Of a DNA stretch of 64,000 nt, positions 35,942 to 46,441 are shown piece after piece; the stretch's first letter is position 1; each line of letters opens with the position of its first letter. A model generated the notes under the pieces. It saw only the letters and a list, made by a program, of their open reading frames with translations, searched no databases and was not told the DNA's origin. Position numbers and translations under genes: made by a program. The DNA comes from Artemisia argyi (taxonomy: Eukaryota > Streptophyta > Magnoliopsida > Asterales > Asteraceae): assembly GCA_030686995.1 (NCBI GenBank), contig CM060694.1:92347844-92411843 (forward strand). Reading direction: 5' to 3'.

Positions 35942-37853
35942 TGATAACGCTCAAATTGTACATGTTTTTATGAGCGTTATTGTGGATTTTATGGTCACTT
36001 TTATGAACTTATGGTACTTAATTGAGCATAATTCGTATTTTAGGTTCATGGAAGGAAAATGATGAAAAAGACGAAGAAATGATCAATAAATGAAGATTTA
36101 TGCATGTACGAAGAATTCCCGACTCATTCAAGTCTCTTGGAGTATATTCGAGAAGATAAAAGTCATGAAGTTGTCACTCCAAAGACTCAAGAATAAAGCA
36201 CAAGAAGGAAAATGAGAAGTTAAATGAAGAAAAGAAGCTCAAACGAAGAATTATTGCAAGACTCGTTGTTCCCGACACACCTTCACCATTTTGGCCATAT
36301 CTTGAGCATACGGACTCCGTTTGAGCTCCCGTTCACGGCCACAGAAAGCTAAGAGAAAGATCTACAACTTTGAAGTTTACCATTGTCTGTGAAAATGCAT
36401 CCAACCGAACGGATGGATGGATTACCGAACGGTTAGATGAAAATGTTCCAAGTAACCGATCGGTTGGAATCCAACCGACCGGTTAGACCCATATGTCTCA
36501 TCCAACTGATCGGTAATGCCCCGAAACCGATCGGTTAGTCAGCTCGTTTAATTTTTGCACACTTTATTCTACTTCATTCTAGGCTATTCTATCTGGTATT
36601 CGAGGTCCTTCTATGCACCTTGGAGGCCACGTTGCTGCATTTAAGATCCCAGGCTTGATTTCTACTATAAATAGGACCATGTTTCCTTGGTTCTAAGTGC
36701 GTAAGTGTGTGTGCATTTCTAGCCTCCACCCTAAAGGAAGATTTGTCACCTCCTTATCGAGTGCAATTCTTTCCTCCACCCTTAAGGACGAATTGTCACC
36801 ACTATTATCTCACCCAAAAGGCCACAACCCTCTGCCATTTCCAGAAGTGGTGCTCAAGTGCTCAAGAAAGTGTTCGGGTATTATTTTTCGGCTTGGTTAG
36901 AAGTTGTAGTTGATTGGAGGCTTGAAGGTTGCTATAATACTTTACCTTTACCTATTGTAATTCATACCTTGGGTAAACTTTTGTTACTTTTAAGATGTTG
37001 AATGTTATATCTCATGTTTGGTTCTATGTGTTTCATGTGATGTGTTTTGATAATGATAATCTCTTAATGCTTGTTTGGTACATATGATAACTTGTGATAA
37101 AAGGATGTTTTGATACAATTAGTGTTTGTTTGGTTTATGTTGAAAGACATCATATTTGGTTAAATTGGAACTTGTCTTGTTTATTATTTTGATTAATCAT
37201 TGTTGAGTCTATAGTCGAGAGGATTCTCAAAAGTGGTTGATTTCAATTCATTAGTCGATGAATGGTTTTGGTCTTGTACTTTGTCACGATTGTATAAGGA
37301 ACTTAATAAACATAACAAATAAAGGTTTAATTTGGATTAAAGGTCGAAAGGCATCTTTTGAATATATGTTCTAATCATTTTCCAAGTAAATGGAACTTAA
37401 CAAATTAATGGCATCAAAGTCTTGGACAAAAGGATTATTTTTTGTTGTTTAGATATAAGGTTCATGATATAACCATTTGATTGAGGCTTATGAATATTTG
37501 ATTTATAAAACACTAAATTATTATTGGTTCTAGAGGTCGTAAGGATTACCTTTGATAATATGTTTTCCAAACTAAGCATCCTAATATCCATTTAATCATT
37601 TGTTCAAACATGTGTGTTCTTTGTGTGCTTGTTCTCTTATTGTTTTTCTTGTGGTTTGATCCGTGAGAATCATAACCACCAACTTGTTACTTGCTTAAAC
37701 AAAAAAACAACACTTGAGTGTAACAAAGTCTCTTGGGACGACCTTAACTTACCACTACTATACTACAATTGACTAGGGTATACTTGCCCGAATGTGTTCC
37801 TAGTTAACCGGTAATTCATGTTTATAAATTTAAAGCTTCGATGGAGTGCATCA
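35942..37853 (+). mobile_element. Nested solo LTR, 1.9 kb
   Basis: TGATAACGCT...GTGCATCA is flanked by AATCT (35937-35941) and AGTCT (37854-37858), a 5-bp duplication with one transition. The inverted LTR copy at 61900-61960 runs straight across the site and gives the empty-site sequence. A TATA box (CTATAAATAGG at about 36665) is present, and upstream of it (36405-36540) are repeated ACCGATCGGTT-like palindromes. No coding sequence. Its length and start favour Ty3/gypsy. Confidence 0.85.
36405..36540. repeat. AACCGATCGGTT palindrome array
   Basis: At least six variants (CCGAACGG, CCGAACGGTT, AACCGATCGGTT twice, AACCGACCGGTT, CTGATCGGT) in 135 bp, about 125 bp upstream of the TATA box of the solo LTR. 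Confidence 0.88.
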
Positions 37854-37977
37854 AGTCTCAAAACTCGTTTCGAGTGTTCTCAATTAAGCATATAACATAT
37901 TCATACCTATATTGAAAGATCCACATTTTTCGGGTGAGGGGAAAGCCGACTTTCAAAATTGCCTGGACCCATGCAGT

Positions 37978-38021
37978 GTCCTGGCGCGTCACCCACGCGT
38001 TGACGCGCGGGCAGCGCGCCA
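37978..38021. repeat. GC-rich near-palindrome, copy 2
   Basis: CCTGGCGCGTCACCCACGCG, TTGA, then CGCGCGGGCAGCGCGCCAGG: about 20-bp arms with few mismatches. It lies near the outer start of LTR B. Confidence 0.9.
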
Positions 38022-38134
38022 GGAGCAGACATGGGCTCCGGCGATTTTAAGCTAATGTTTGTTATTTTATGTGTTTCAATGGTTTATTTGTCATCATTAA
38101 AACATGAAGAGATCTTGATCATGTTGCCTCAACA

Positions 38135-38148
38135 ATCTCCCCATTTTT
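38135..38148 (-). promoter_or_regulatory. Polypurine tract of element B
   Basis: On the minus strand AAAAATGGGGAGAT is followed directly by the LTR start TGTTGAGGC. Confidence 0.8.
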
Positions 38149-38869
38149 GATGATGACAAATAAAAACCGAAAGCAAATAAAATTACAAAACTTAGCGAAG
38201 ACAATGGGCGCCTTTGGTGTAGCTTGCGTCTTGACCTTTGCCTTGTAATTTGGTGAAGCCTTTAACATTTCTTGAATGGTCTTCACGCTCTCGCGTCTTC
38301 ACGCTCTTGCTTTCTTTCTCCCCCTTTTGTCGAATCAAAAAGGCGGGACTACCAATCAAGCCAGGTTTCGAACTTGGGCCTATGGGACAAATGAGCAAGC
38401 ATGTATGTGCACCCGAATTTGCTCCCCCTTGAACATAGCTCCCCCTAGATCGTTGCTCCCCTTTGTTTCAAGGCGGGGATCCATGGGTCAAGAGCCTCAC
38501 CTTTGCGGTGGCCTAGCTACACATAGAAATCACAACATGCAAAATCCTCACATGTGAAAGTTCCAAAATGGGTTAGGTTACCATTCGGATACTTGCAACA
38601 TGGGTTAGTTCACATAACAATACCTATATATGTGCATGTGTTTGTCTAATTTAATTAGATTTTATAAAGAATATCCGTTTATGACTTTTATAGACCGAAT
38701 GATGAGCAAGAGCAATACTATATGTTTATATATTCATATGAGTATTATTATAACATAACACAAGCATTTTATTTCATAGAAGAAACATGGGTCATACAAC
38801 CAACTAAGCAACAACACTTAAAACATCCTAGAACTCCTAGGAAAAACTACAACATCTTATGAATAGATC
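38149..38869 (-). other. Element B 3' non-coding region
   Basis: No credible ORF. A second polypurine stretch, TCGACAAAAGGGGGAGA style, lies on the minus strand at 38317-38333 and matches 16821-16837 in element C. Further CTCCCCCT stretches lie near 38420-38445. Confidence 0.55.
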
Positions 38870-39697
38870 TTAAAACTCAAGAGAGTCCATTGTTAAAGAT
38901 TCCTCCATTGGGGACACATCATCAACTTCAATCATTCTAGAATGATCATTTGGGTACCTGCTCTTAATGTGGTCAAAGATGTGTGACAAGAGTCTAGCAT
39001 ACGGAAGTGGCTCCTTATTGTAGTCCAAAGCTTCCATTCTCTTTGCTATAAAGTAAGCAAAGTTGAATGGAGTCTCGGTCATAATACAATAGAGCATGTA
39101 CCCAACAATGATGGGTATCTTCTCTTGAGGTTCCACCTCCATAAACATATTCTTCAACAAGACCTCCGCCCAAGGCATCAATTTCACATGAAGTTGATAT
39201 TTGTTCCAATGTTTGAATGGAGCCTTCTCACAATGGTAGTCGGGTTGAAGAATGGTATTTTGAATGATGACGGAATGAATTGGGGCCACTAGAGCATAAG
39301 TGCTCAGATGATAGTGCCTTATATTCATGAAGTCCTCCATCTTGGTGGACCTTGTATAGAACAAGTTCACTTTAGAACACACATTCAAAACCTTTCCCAA
39401 CTTCTTTAAGCTCCATGCATACCCATGCCCATACATACGAAAATTGAGAGTAAGAGAAGGTTGATCTAGATATAACCTAGCATCAAATTGTTGAAGATGC
39501 CTAGGATAAATTTCGATGGGTAGGTCACGAACTAAGGAGAAGGCATTAGCTTGGATGAATGGTTTTCTCATATCGGTGGCACACATGAAATTTTTGTCGC
39601 ATTCACGACCTTCACGAAATTCACGGTACTCAAATGGTTCATACACATTAGTTTCGTTTGACTCGTCAACATGTTTCATGAAAAACTTAGTTGCCAT
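38870..39697 (-). CDS. Intact post-pol ORF of element B (275 residues)
   Basis: ATG at 39697 (context AAAATGGC) to a stop at 38870 with no break. I chose this start because an upstream reading would have to begin inside the TATA box. The protein is helical-looking, without a signal peptide or clear membrane segment, with P-I-I-V-G-Y-M-L-Y-C-I-M-T-E-T-P-F-N-F-A-Y and L-P-Y-A-R-L-L-S-H-I-F-D-H-I in the second half. This pattern resembles the plant-transposon-associated protein domain (PF20167-like) and, more weakly, the aORF N-terminus of element I (49589-50658). It lies between integrase and the 3' LTR, as extra ORFs do in SIRE-like elements. Function unknown. It is the only undamaged ORF in B, whose pol is wrecked, so recent expression or selection is possible. 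A domesticated gene is an alternative. Confidence 0.7.
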   Translation of the reverse strand: MATKFFMKHVDESNETNVYEPFEYREFREGRECDKNFMCATDMRKPFIQANAFSLVRDLPIEIYPRHLQQFDARLYLDQPSLTLNFRMYGHGYAWSLKKLGKVLNVCSKVNLFYTRSTKMEDFMNIRHYHLSTYALVAPIHSVIIQNTILQPDYHCEKAPFKHWNKYQLHVKLMPWAEVLLKNMFMEVEPQEKIPIIVGYMLYCIMTETPFNFAYFIAKRMEALDYNKEPLPYARLLSHIFDHIKSRYPNDHSRMIEVDDVSPMEESLTMDSLEF

Positions 39698-39768
39698 TTT
39701 TGATGAGAAGATAAGTGTATTTAAGGAAGATGAAGGTTGTGATGAGAATATATGATACAAAATCACTC

Positions 39769-39780
39769 CTTTTATAGCCA
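39769..39780 (-). promoter_or_regulatory. TATA box upstream of the intact ORF
   Basis: Minus-strand GGCTATAAAAGG, about 75 bp upstream of the ATG at 39697, with a short AC/T-rich leader. This is the normal spacing of a plant RNA polymerase II promoter and suggests the ORF has its own start site. Confidence 0.6.
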
Positions 39781-39789
39781 ATTAGTATG

Positions 39790-40912
39790 AATTAGGTATG
39801 GTTAATGAAGATCTATAGTCCAAAGGATAATCATGCTTAGTACTAAGATTCCTAGTACAAAGTGAGTTGAAAGAAGGTGGTGTATTGGAAAGATAAATAT
39901 TCTTGTATGACATGAGTGATTAAGTTAGTTATGATTTTGGTTGGATTTGGATGCTCATGTTAGATCCTATGATAGTTACATGCATTCTTTACAAAACATA
40001 TGTATGAATTTTATCATAGTTGATGAGTGAAACTCAAGAGACATCAAATATATGGAAAATGACTTTATCAAACACCATTTTGAACCTACAACTACCCAAT
40101 ACATGAACCAAGTGCAATTATTTCATGTAGGATATTCAATGAGTGTAGTTATATGTGTATTATTATTAAGTGCTTCTTCATTTAGGTACACAAGCTAGAT
40201 CCCATGAACCATCACACATTATATAGAAAGTCAATACACAATACATGATATCTCCGGTTCATAGTTCGTTATGTAGTGTGTCGACATAAATAATCTTTAT
40301 GTGTTACTTGCATTAACACCATAAGTTCCTAAGATCTCGGATGAGGAACTAAGCTTATTTAGTCTATTCATTGGATATTTTAGTTTGTTATGCAATACCA
40401 TACCGAATTCGATTCATAGGAATTCTCTTCAACTATGTAAATAGTTTGTATGTTTGCACGAAATCTTTTCATTTCTCTTCTTTCCTAAACACAAAGCATG
40501 CCATATTCACATAAATTGAACAAGTAGATATAGATTTGCATCCTCCAACACGATTGTGAGTCGGAATTTGAAGTTTTATCTAATCTTGGGATTTTGACAC
40601 AAATGACTTTCAATCTTATTGAGAGATATTCTTTGTGTTAAATTTTCTTGTTCATTGCACATAATATAGACATGTAGAATCTTATATTATCAATCATCGT
40701 TTGAATAATGAATTGATATATATCTTGTCTTTCATGCCTCCTCATAAGTCCTAGACATATAACCATATAACCACTAAGAACATCTAAAGGACGTGCAAAC
40801 GACTTCTAGACCACTCATTATATCTTATGGATTGTTCTCTTAAGATGCATGTTTTAACATCCAAACGTATCCCAACGCAATTTGGACCCTTGAAAAATGT
40901 CATGCCAAAAAC
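39790..40912 (-). other. Gap where reverse transcriptase should be
   Basis: AT-rich, with no reverse transcriptase or RNase H motif in any frame that I can see. It includes short segments of low complexity only. Element B has therefore lost about 2 kb of pol, or had it replaced. Confidence 0.55.
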
Positions 40913-41230
40913 CTAATCTTGTTTGTTTTGTGACCTAAGTGTCCTTTTATTAAAGTCACCGATGACTTGTTGTATAGGATGACCCCTCGCTTCTCTCACT
41001 TTCTTAGGATTGCCTTCAACCAAAACATTAACTTGTAATTTCGGCGACCTTTCTTGATCTTGAACTATAGGTTCATTGATCACATCATCTTCTACCGAAG
41101 TAGATGATTTAGGCACGGGCATGCTCTCATTAAAGGTCACATTGAGAGATTCCTCAATCCTCATTGTTTCCTTGTTAAGCACTATGTATGCTTTACTAGG
41201 TTTAGAGAATCCTAGGAATACACCTTCATA
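40913..41230 (-). pseudogene. pol: Element B integrase C-terminal linker
   Basis: The minus-strand reading has N-K-E-T-M-R-I-E-E-S-L-N-V-T-F-N-E and, at the end, H-P-I-Q-Q-V-I-G-D-F-N-K-R-T-L-R-S. This is the stretch that joins integrase to reverse transcriptase in SIRE/Maximus-like copia proteins. It stops exactly before the first reverse transcriptase motif. Confidence 0.8.
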
Positions 41231-41961
41231 CGGCTTTGGGTCGAATTAGGTGAGATAATCTTTGGTGTCAAATATTTTGCAACCAAATACTCTAAAATAC
41301 TCTAAGAAAGGCTTCCTATTTCTAAGTGTTTCATATGGAGTTTTATTAATGACCTTTCTTATATGGACTCTATTAAAGATATAACATCCGGTATCTAGGG
41401 TATGACACCAAAACTTTTGTGGGATGGATTGCTCGTCAAGCATTGCACGACCCATCTTTCTTAACTTACGATGTGTTCTTTCAACAATCTCAAGCGATTG
41501 AGAAGTGAACGGGCCCGATAAGTTATAAGATACTCCATGTTGTTCAAAAAAGGTTCCAAATTGCATTTTATCAAATTCGCTACTATGATTTGTTTTAATT
41601 GATACAATTGAACAATCAAGTAGGTTTTCAAGTTTCTTTCTCAAAATGTTGAATTTATTTAAGACTTCATCCTTATTTTCTCAAATCACTATCCAAGACA
41701 ATTTGGATAACCATCTACAATCATTAAAGTGTAGAAGTTTCCTCCTTAACTTTGAATTGGAGATGAATCAAACAAATCTGAGTTTATCAATTCTAAAACC
41801 TTATTTGTTGACTCTTCATGCTTATTTCTATTGCTTGCTTGTCCTTGACTCCCTAGACATGTATCACAATATTGCCTTTCAAAACTCAACAATGGTAAAT
41901 TGCTTACTAGCTTGTTGGCAAGACCTAACTTCCTAAGCCGAGGCGTTGGGTTATTTACCAT
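41231..41961 (-). pseudogene. pol: Element B integrase remnant
   Basis: The right part (41640-41961) reads L-R-K-L-G-L-A-N-K-L and then F-E-R-Q-Y-C-D-T-C, the end of the HHCC zinc site. The left part (41246-41644) contains the second catalytic region in altered form (K-T-N-H-S-S-E-F-D, where copia has R-T-D-H-G-x-E-F-D), then P-F-T-S-Q-S, V-E-R-T-H-R, W-C-H-T-L-D-T and K-T-P-Y-E. The catalytic Asp of the D-H-G triplet reads Asn. A frameshift near 41644 separates the parts. No active integrase is expected. Confidence 0.82.
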
Positions 41962-41997
41962 GTTTGTTATGCATATATTGTTACTAATATTCTATGA

Positions 41998-42639
41998 TCA
42001 ACAAGTATACAAGTTGTTTTGCATATGACCTTTAGCTAGTATGTTACCGTTTTTACTAATAGTGCAATCTACATTGGTAAACATAATACTAAAATCATCA
42101 TCATTAAGATTACTTGTACTACAAAACTTAGAGTTTAGATTGCTACCATGCTCATCATTGGTGAATTCTACAAAGTCATGAAGAGTATTGTTATGGGTGA
42201 TTACACAAGAAGTTTGAGGAAAGAATGGTTTAGCAAAAGCATTTAACAATGATCTATTATTACCCAGACTTCTGGCGCGTTTTTCGCACGTTGACGCCTC
42301 AGCCAGCGCATCAGAGTCGGTAATTTTACATTTATGACCTTCTTTTATGAACACAATGCATTTATCTTGTCTTGTAAATGTATTTTCGTCACTTTCAGAA
42401 AAACCAAGACCTCCTTTATCATGAAAGGGTTTTTGTTCACTCAATATTTTGTTTAAATCAAAACTACTTCTCTTAAATTTACGTAGTATTAATTTACTTT
42501 CAATTTCACTGATTTCTTTCTTTATTTTATGTTTATCCATTTTGTGTTTTTCAATATTTCTCAAATTGTTTTCATTAAGTTTAATTAATTCTTCATATTC
42601 CTTTTGCAATTTATGAATTTCTAGATTATTATTAGACAA
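41998..42639 (-). pseudogene. gag-pol: Element B coiled-coil and pre-integrase region
   Basis: A 213-codon reading. Residues about 5-60 are a K/E/N-rich coiled coil (L-Q-K-E-Y-E-E-L-I-K-L-N-E-N-N). Near the end S-K-N-G-N-I-L-A-K-G-H-M is the gag-pre-integrase pattern. The protease active site expected in between is not visible. At 42265-42305 the coding strand includes a version of the GC-rich CTGGCGCG...CACGTTGACGC motif that also occurs in the LTR. Confidence 0.65.
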
Positions 42640-42886
42640 GGAAGGATTAGATTATACCTCAAGAGCTTCAAGTGTAGTGAGGCAAGTGAATTCTCCATGT
42701 GAGTGACTCTCATCTTCACTATTGCTCCAAACCGCTCCGACGAATGCAATCTCTTGATCATTGCATCTTCTTTGTTCATTGTGGTTATAAAATTCCCTTG
42801 TTGTCACAATGACTTCATCATCTACTCCTTCTTTTTTATCAAGAGAAGCATCTTGATCACTATTTAGGATTGTAGTAACTTTATCT
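42640..42886 (-). pseudogene. gag: Element B Gag C-terminal acidic part
   Basis: An Asp/Glu/Ser-rich reading lies on the minus strand next to the Gag core, in the place where the zinc knuckle and its linker should be. I find no intact CCHC motif. Confidence 0.4.
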
Positions 42887-43618
42887 TCAAGATCTAGTAA
42901 ATCGGCCTCTTCCTTGTCTAATATTATCTAGAAATACTTCATATGCATTAAGATCATGAATTATCTTTTCTAAAGATAATTGTCCCAAACTTCTTGTTTC
43001 TTCAACCTTCACTTCTTTAAGTTGCCAATTTTTGGAAAGACCTTGAACAAACTTTTCAATATGATTTTTGCTATAATAGCTTGAATCTAACGAGTTCAAG
43101 CTTGTAGTAATAGCATTGAATCTCATTAAACCGCTATCAATAGTTTCATCATCTTTGATAGAGAACTCTTCATATTGTTGAATGAGAGAGTCTATCTTGT
43201 TGACTTTGACATGTGTAGTATCATGATGAATAAAAATGAGTAAGTCCCAAATCTCCTTTACGGTCTTGCATATGCACACCCTCTCAAGCTCCTCTTGAGG
43301 TAGGGCATCTTATATCATCATTTTGGCTTGAACATTCTTGTCGGCCATCTTCTTTTCCTTATCATCAAAATCACCATTTTGGAAGATATACCATAAGTCA
43401 TAATCCTTAGACCTAACATAGGTCTCAAATAGGATTTTCCAAAAACGGAATCCTTCGTATTCAAACAAATGTGGTCTTTCCATAGAACGGCCCTCTCTAT
43501 AGTTCTCTTGATCCATGGATCTATACTCTACTTTACCAAAAATCTTAGTTAGGGTTTTAGATTTTGGGAAAGAAGTTTTTGACTTAAAACGACTTCTTGG
43601 GAAGGCTTTAACGCTCAA
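42887..43618 (-). pseudogene. gag: Element B Gag core (UBN2-like)
   Basis: The N-terminal frame (43310-43618) holds M-D-Q-E-N-Y-R-E-G and then W-K-I-L-F-E-T-Y-V. The next frame (42887-43279) has C-K-T-V-K-E-I-W-D-L-L, then N-K-I-D-S-L-I-Q-Q-Y-E-E-F and L-S-K-N-W. These are the usual copia Gag (UBN2 family) motifs of the particle-forming domain. The likely ATG is near 43515. A frame change between 43279 and 43310 breaks it. Confidence 0.82.
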
Positions 43619-43632
43619 AAACTTGAGTATAC

Positions 43633-43826
43633 TGTTGAGGCAACATGATCAAGATCTCTTTATGTTTTAATGATGACAAACAAACCATCGAAACAACATA
43701 AAATAACAAACGTTAGCTCAAAATCACCGGAGCCAATGTCTGCTCCTGGCGCACTGCCCGCGCGTCAACGCGCGGGTGACGCGCCAGGAGTCTGTATGGT
43801 TCTGGGCGAAATTTGAAAGTCGGCTT
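43633..43826 (+). mobile_element. Start of an inverted B-type LTR (B')
   Basis: TGTTGAGGCAACATGATC starts at 43633, reading in the plus direction, while the same LTR in element B reads in the minus direction and ends at 38134. It is preceded by TTGAGTATAC, not by a polypurine tract. Element I interrupts it at 43826 and it continues at 61823. It contains GC-rich near-palindrome copy 4 (43745-43790). Confidence 0.85.
43745..43790. repeat. GC-rich near-palindrome, copy 4
   Basis: CTCCTGGCGCACTGCCCGCG, CGTCAA, then CGCGCGGGTGACGCGCCAGGAG: long self-complementary arms in the LTR B' start. Copy 2 (37978) is its counterpart in LTR B. Confidence 0.9.
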
Positions 43827-44165
43827 TGTTAGGTCACCATTTTGTAAACACAAGTATGATATTGATAGAAATGAGATGAGAAAAGAGATGGTTGATTATG
43901 AGAACAAGTGAAAAGAGCAAGAGTTTCCTTAAAGATATTCAAATAACCAACAAATGAAAAGGTTACATAAGCCTAGTATTTATAGGAGGAGGAGTAGGGC
44001 AACACTCCCTTCCTCCCTCCTTTCATTTGGACGTGGGCTTTAAGGCCCATGGACTTTACCAACTAAGCCTTGTAACTTAAACAATGTAGAATAAATAACT
44101 AAGCAACCTATTACAAAATGTAATGACCGAGACTTGACTAAAAATACAAAAGTATGATCCCAACA
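43827..44165 (-). mobile_element. 3' LTR of element I (339 bp)
   Basis: Plus-strand ends TGTTAGGTC and CCCAACA. The minus-strand TATA box CTATAAATACT is at about 43975-43985. It lacks a 6-bp GTGAAA-type unit present in the other LTR. Confidence 0.95.
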
Positions 44166-44178
44166 ATCTCCCTCTAAG
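44166..44178 (-). promoter_or_regulatory. Polypurine tract of element I
   Basis: Minus-strand TTAGAGGGAGAT directly precedes the 3' LTR start. It primes plus-strand DNA synthesis. Confidence 0.88.
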
Positions 44179-46441
44179 GGTCGGTCATCATGGTTGCTTG
44201 ACGTCTTCATCTTTGTCGTTGACTTGTGACATGTAAAACTCTAGACGTCTTCAAAATGGTTGAATGATAATGAATATACTTTGCTCTGAGTCTTTGTTCT
44301 TCGGTGGTGAAGTAGTGATTGAGTTATGAAGTTGTCTGCCGTTCGTCACTCCTGCGTCTGTGGTGGTTGTCCGCCATTCCAACATACTCATACATCTTTG
44401 GACTTAGACTTTCACGTACAAGAAGTTCCTTTGCATACACTAAGATCTTTAGTCTTTATACTTTGTAGATTCTTCTTATTGATGTAGAATCTTTCTTTGA
44501 ACGTTGTGTTGTTAAGATCTTTGGGGGAGCTATCATATGCTTCAAGATGTATGTATGAGCATGTTGGAATCTACCATCATGGAAGTGAGGTACCTGCGAG
44601 TAAACAGTTAGCAATAAAACAACCGGTACTTACAGATAAGGAATTAGAGCTCATCAACAGCATATTGTGAAGACTCCTTCTAATCCTTATCCAGGCCGTT
44701 CCCATATCAGATACTCCCGAAGGAGCTTACGAGACCTACTAAGTAGCTCAATGATTGGGTGAGTCGCTGGGGATCACTCCACGACTGTAGACTGCTATGG
44801 AACCACCGCAAACACTAAGCGTAACCCTTGTGGGGTTACCGAAGTGACCTGCTGTCAGGGCTGTTTGATGTTGACCCTGCAGGATTTCCGTTCAATCACT
44901 GAGAAATACGTTTGTAATTCTCTCATAAACGTTCTTGGCAGATTGCTAAGATCTGCGAAGGACTCGATAATTTACAGCTGGTGTCCATTGATGTAGAACA
45001 CCAGTTGTAGAAATACTAAGTGTTCCTAAGAGATCTTTGATGTATCTCGAGGCTCTAGACTCTATAAGTGCACACTTAGGTTTCCTATACGGAGACTAGG
45101 GAGGGGTCTCTTGTTTCAATATCAACTGTCTCTAAGAGATAGATCGATAGATTACACTGGTTCCCCGTGAGAATGAAACAAGTTCTTTTAAGAGAACTTG
45201 AGTGCTTAAGAAGGTTTAGTGCATTGCGTCACTGGGTCCATGACGACTTTGTCTTCAATAACGGTGTTGTCTTTTGCAACAACCAATAGCATACGTATTG
45301 AACCCGGTGTCTGCCCTAAAGTTGAACATATGGAGGGCTATTTCTTTTCACCCTTTTCTTTACTTTTCTTTTTAATTCTTCAACTCCTTCTTTCCCTTTC
45401 ATTCTTTTCTCCTTTTTTCGTATCATACCTAAGGACTTCTAATTCTAACTATGGGAGATGTCCTCGGGTAGATCCCTCCGGCTCTGGCGGATCATAGGAC
45501 GGATATTCCTATCTTAATCACCTTATAACTTCGACAGTAGCCAAGAAACCTTTGATTGAAAATCTCTCAAAGTGTTTGTGATAATCAAACTTTTGGTTAA
45601 CACTTTGAGAGTTTTGTGTACACTTTTTAAGGGCTCCCCCTGCACATGTGCTCATAAGTATTTAATAAATTTGCACATGCGGGAGGAGCAAGCATTTTGA
45701 ATTGATCCGCTTTCCGTGAACAAGACCGATTCGAGACACGCTTACATCACTAGTTAAACTAGCTTGAAGTTATTACCCGGCCTGATCTAGTCCACAGAAA
45801 GTTTCTCGAGACGGTACATTTCTACTAGGACAAATCCTTTTCGAGACACGCTTACATGGTTAGTTAAAGAGATACATTGTCAGCTTTTAGGTGACAACTA
45901 GCTCTAGTAACTAACTTGATGTTATTACCCGTCAAGGATAAGTCTTTTCGATTTTACTAACTTTTATTGTCTCGTCAATTCCTGGGTGAATCTGAGTCTA
46001 GCTCGCACAAGATACAACTTTCAGCTTTTACTTCATATATTTTAATCACTTTTTCATTTTCTCCCCCTCAAAAATAGCATATGAGATGTTGTTTTTGTTA
46101 AACTTTTGATTAAAATATGCTTTTTGAGTCTTACGGGGAGATTTACCAAGAACTTTTGATTTTGAATAAAGTATTTTGTTTTTGACAAGTGCTCCCTCTC
46201 AACAAGTGATTAGGTCTTATTGAGGTGAAATACTTGTCCTTTTGAGTAGAATTATGAAAATCATAAATGTTTGATTAATTCTACTCAAAAGTAAGAAGCC
46301 TTCGCTCCTTATATTTAGGATTGAGGCACTGATGCGTACCTCAGGGTCCTTTCTTTACAAGTACGGGTTGTGCACTGTAATACGTACACAAGCCATTATG
46401 AAGTATATAATTGACAAATCAAATCAAACTCTTACAATTTT
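44179..46441 (-). other. Conserved non-coding 3' block of element I
   Basis: No long minus-strand ORF. It matches 8940-10783 and 14325-14512 of element A with strong nucleotide conservation, including the duplicated GATTATTACCCG-type repeat (45728-45945) and several polypurine stretches (about 46058-46072, 46193-46202). The short plus-strand reading at 45219-45497 is a shadow. Possible roles are packaging, dimerisation or an RNA-stability element. Confidence 0.65.

Larger units (their letters stand above)
33823..38134 (-). mobile_element. 3' LTR of element B, carrying a nested solo LTR
   Basis: On the plus strand it reads TGTAGAACCG...GCCTCAACA and is followed by ATCTCCCCATTTTT, the complement of a polypurine tract. 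A minus-strand TATA box (CTATAAATACC) lies at about 34565-34573. GC-rich near-palindromes of TGGCGCG...CACGCGTTGACGCG...GCGCCA type lie just upstream of the TATA box (34609-34651) and near the LTR start (37978-38021). Both stand out in AT-rich DNA. The interval 35942-37853 is a foreign solo LTR. Confidence 0.82.
33823..43632 (-). mobile_element. SIRE/Maximus-like copia element B without reverse transcriptase
   Basis: Minus-strand element. Its 3' LTR is 33823-38134 (about 2.4 kb without the nested solo LTR), then polypurine tract complement, an intact 275-codon ORF, integrase remnants, a coiled-coil region and gag at the right end. No reverse transcriptase or RNase H motif is present between 39790 and 40912, where they should be. 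At the right edge the leader and primer site are missing and an LTR of the same family starts in the opposite direction at 43633. TATTC (33818-33822) should be the left target sequence. Confidence 0.75.

Noticed and set aside
38870..39781. Longer start of the intact B ORF at 39781
   Set aside because: The first codon there is TTG and the following codons are the TATA box; the ATG at 39697 has a proper context.
45219..45497. 92-codon plus-strand reading and its mirror at 9707-9967
   Set aside because: They are present in both A and I, but only as opposite-strand readings of the conserved 3' block, and the frames are not kept at the ends; the nucleotide conservation is reported instead.
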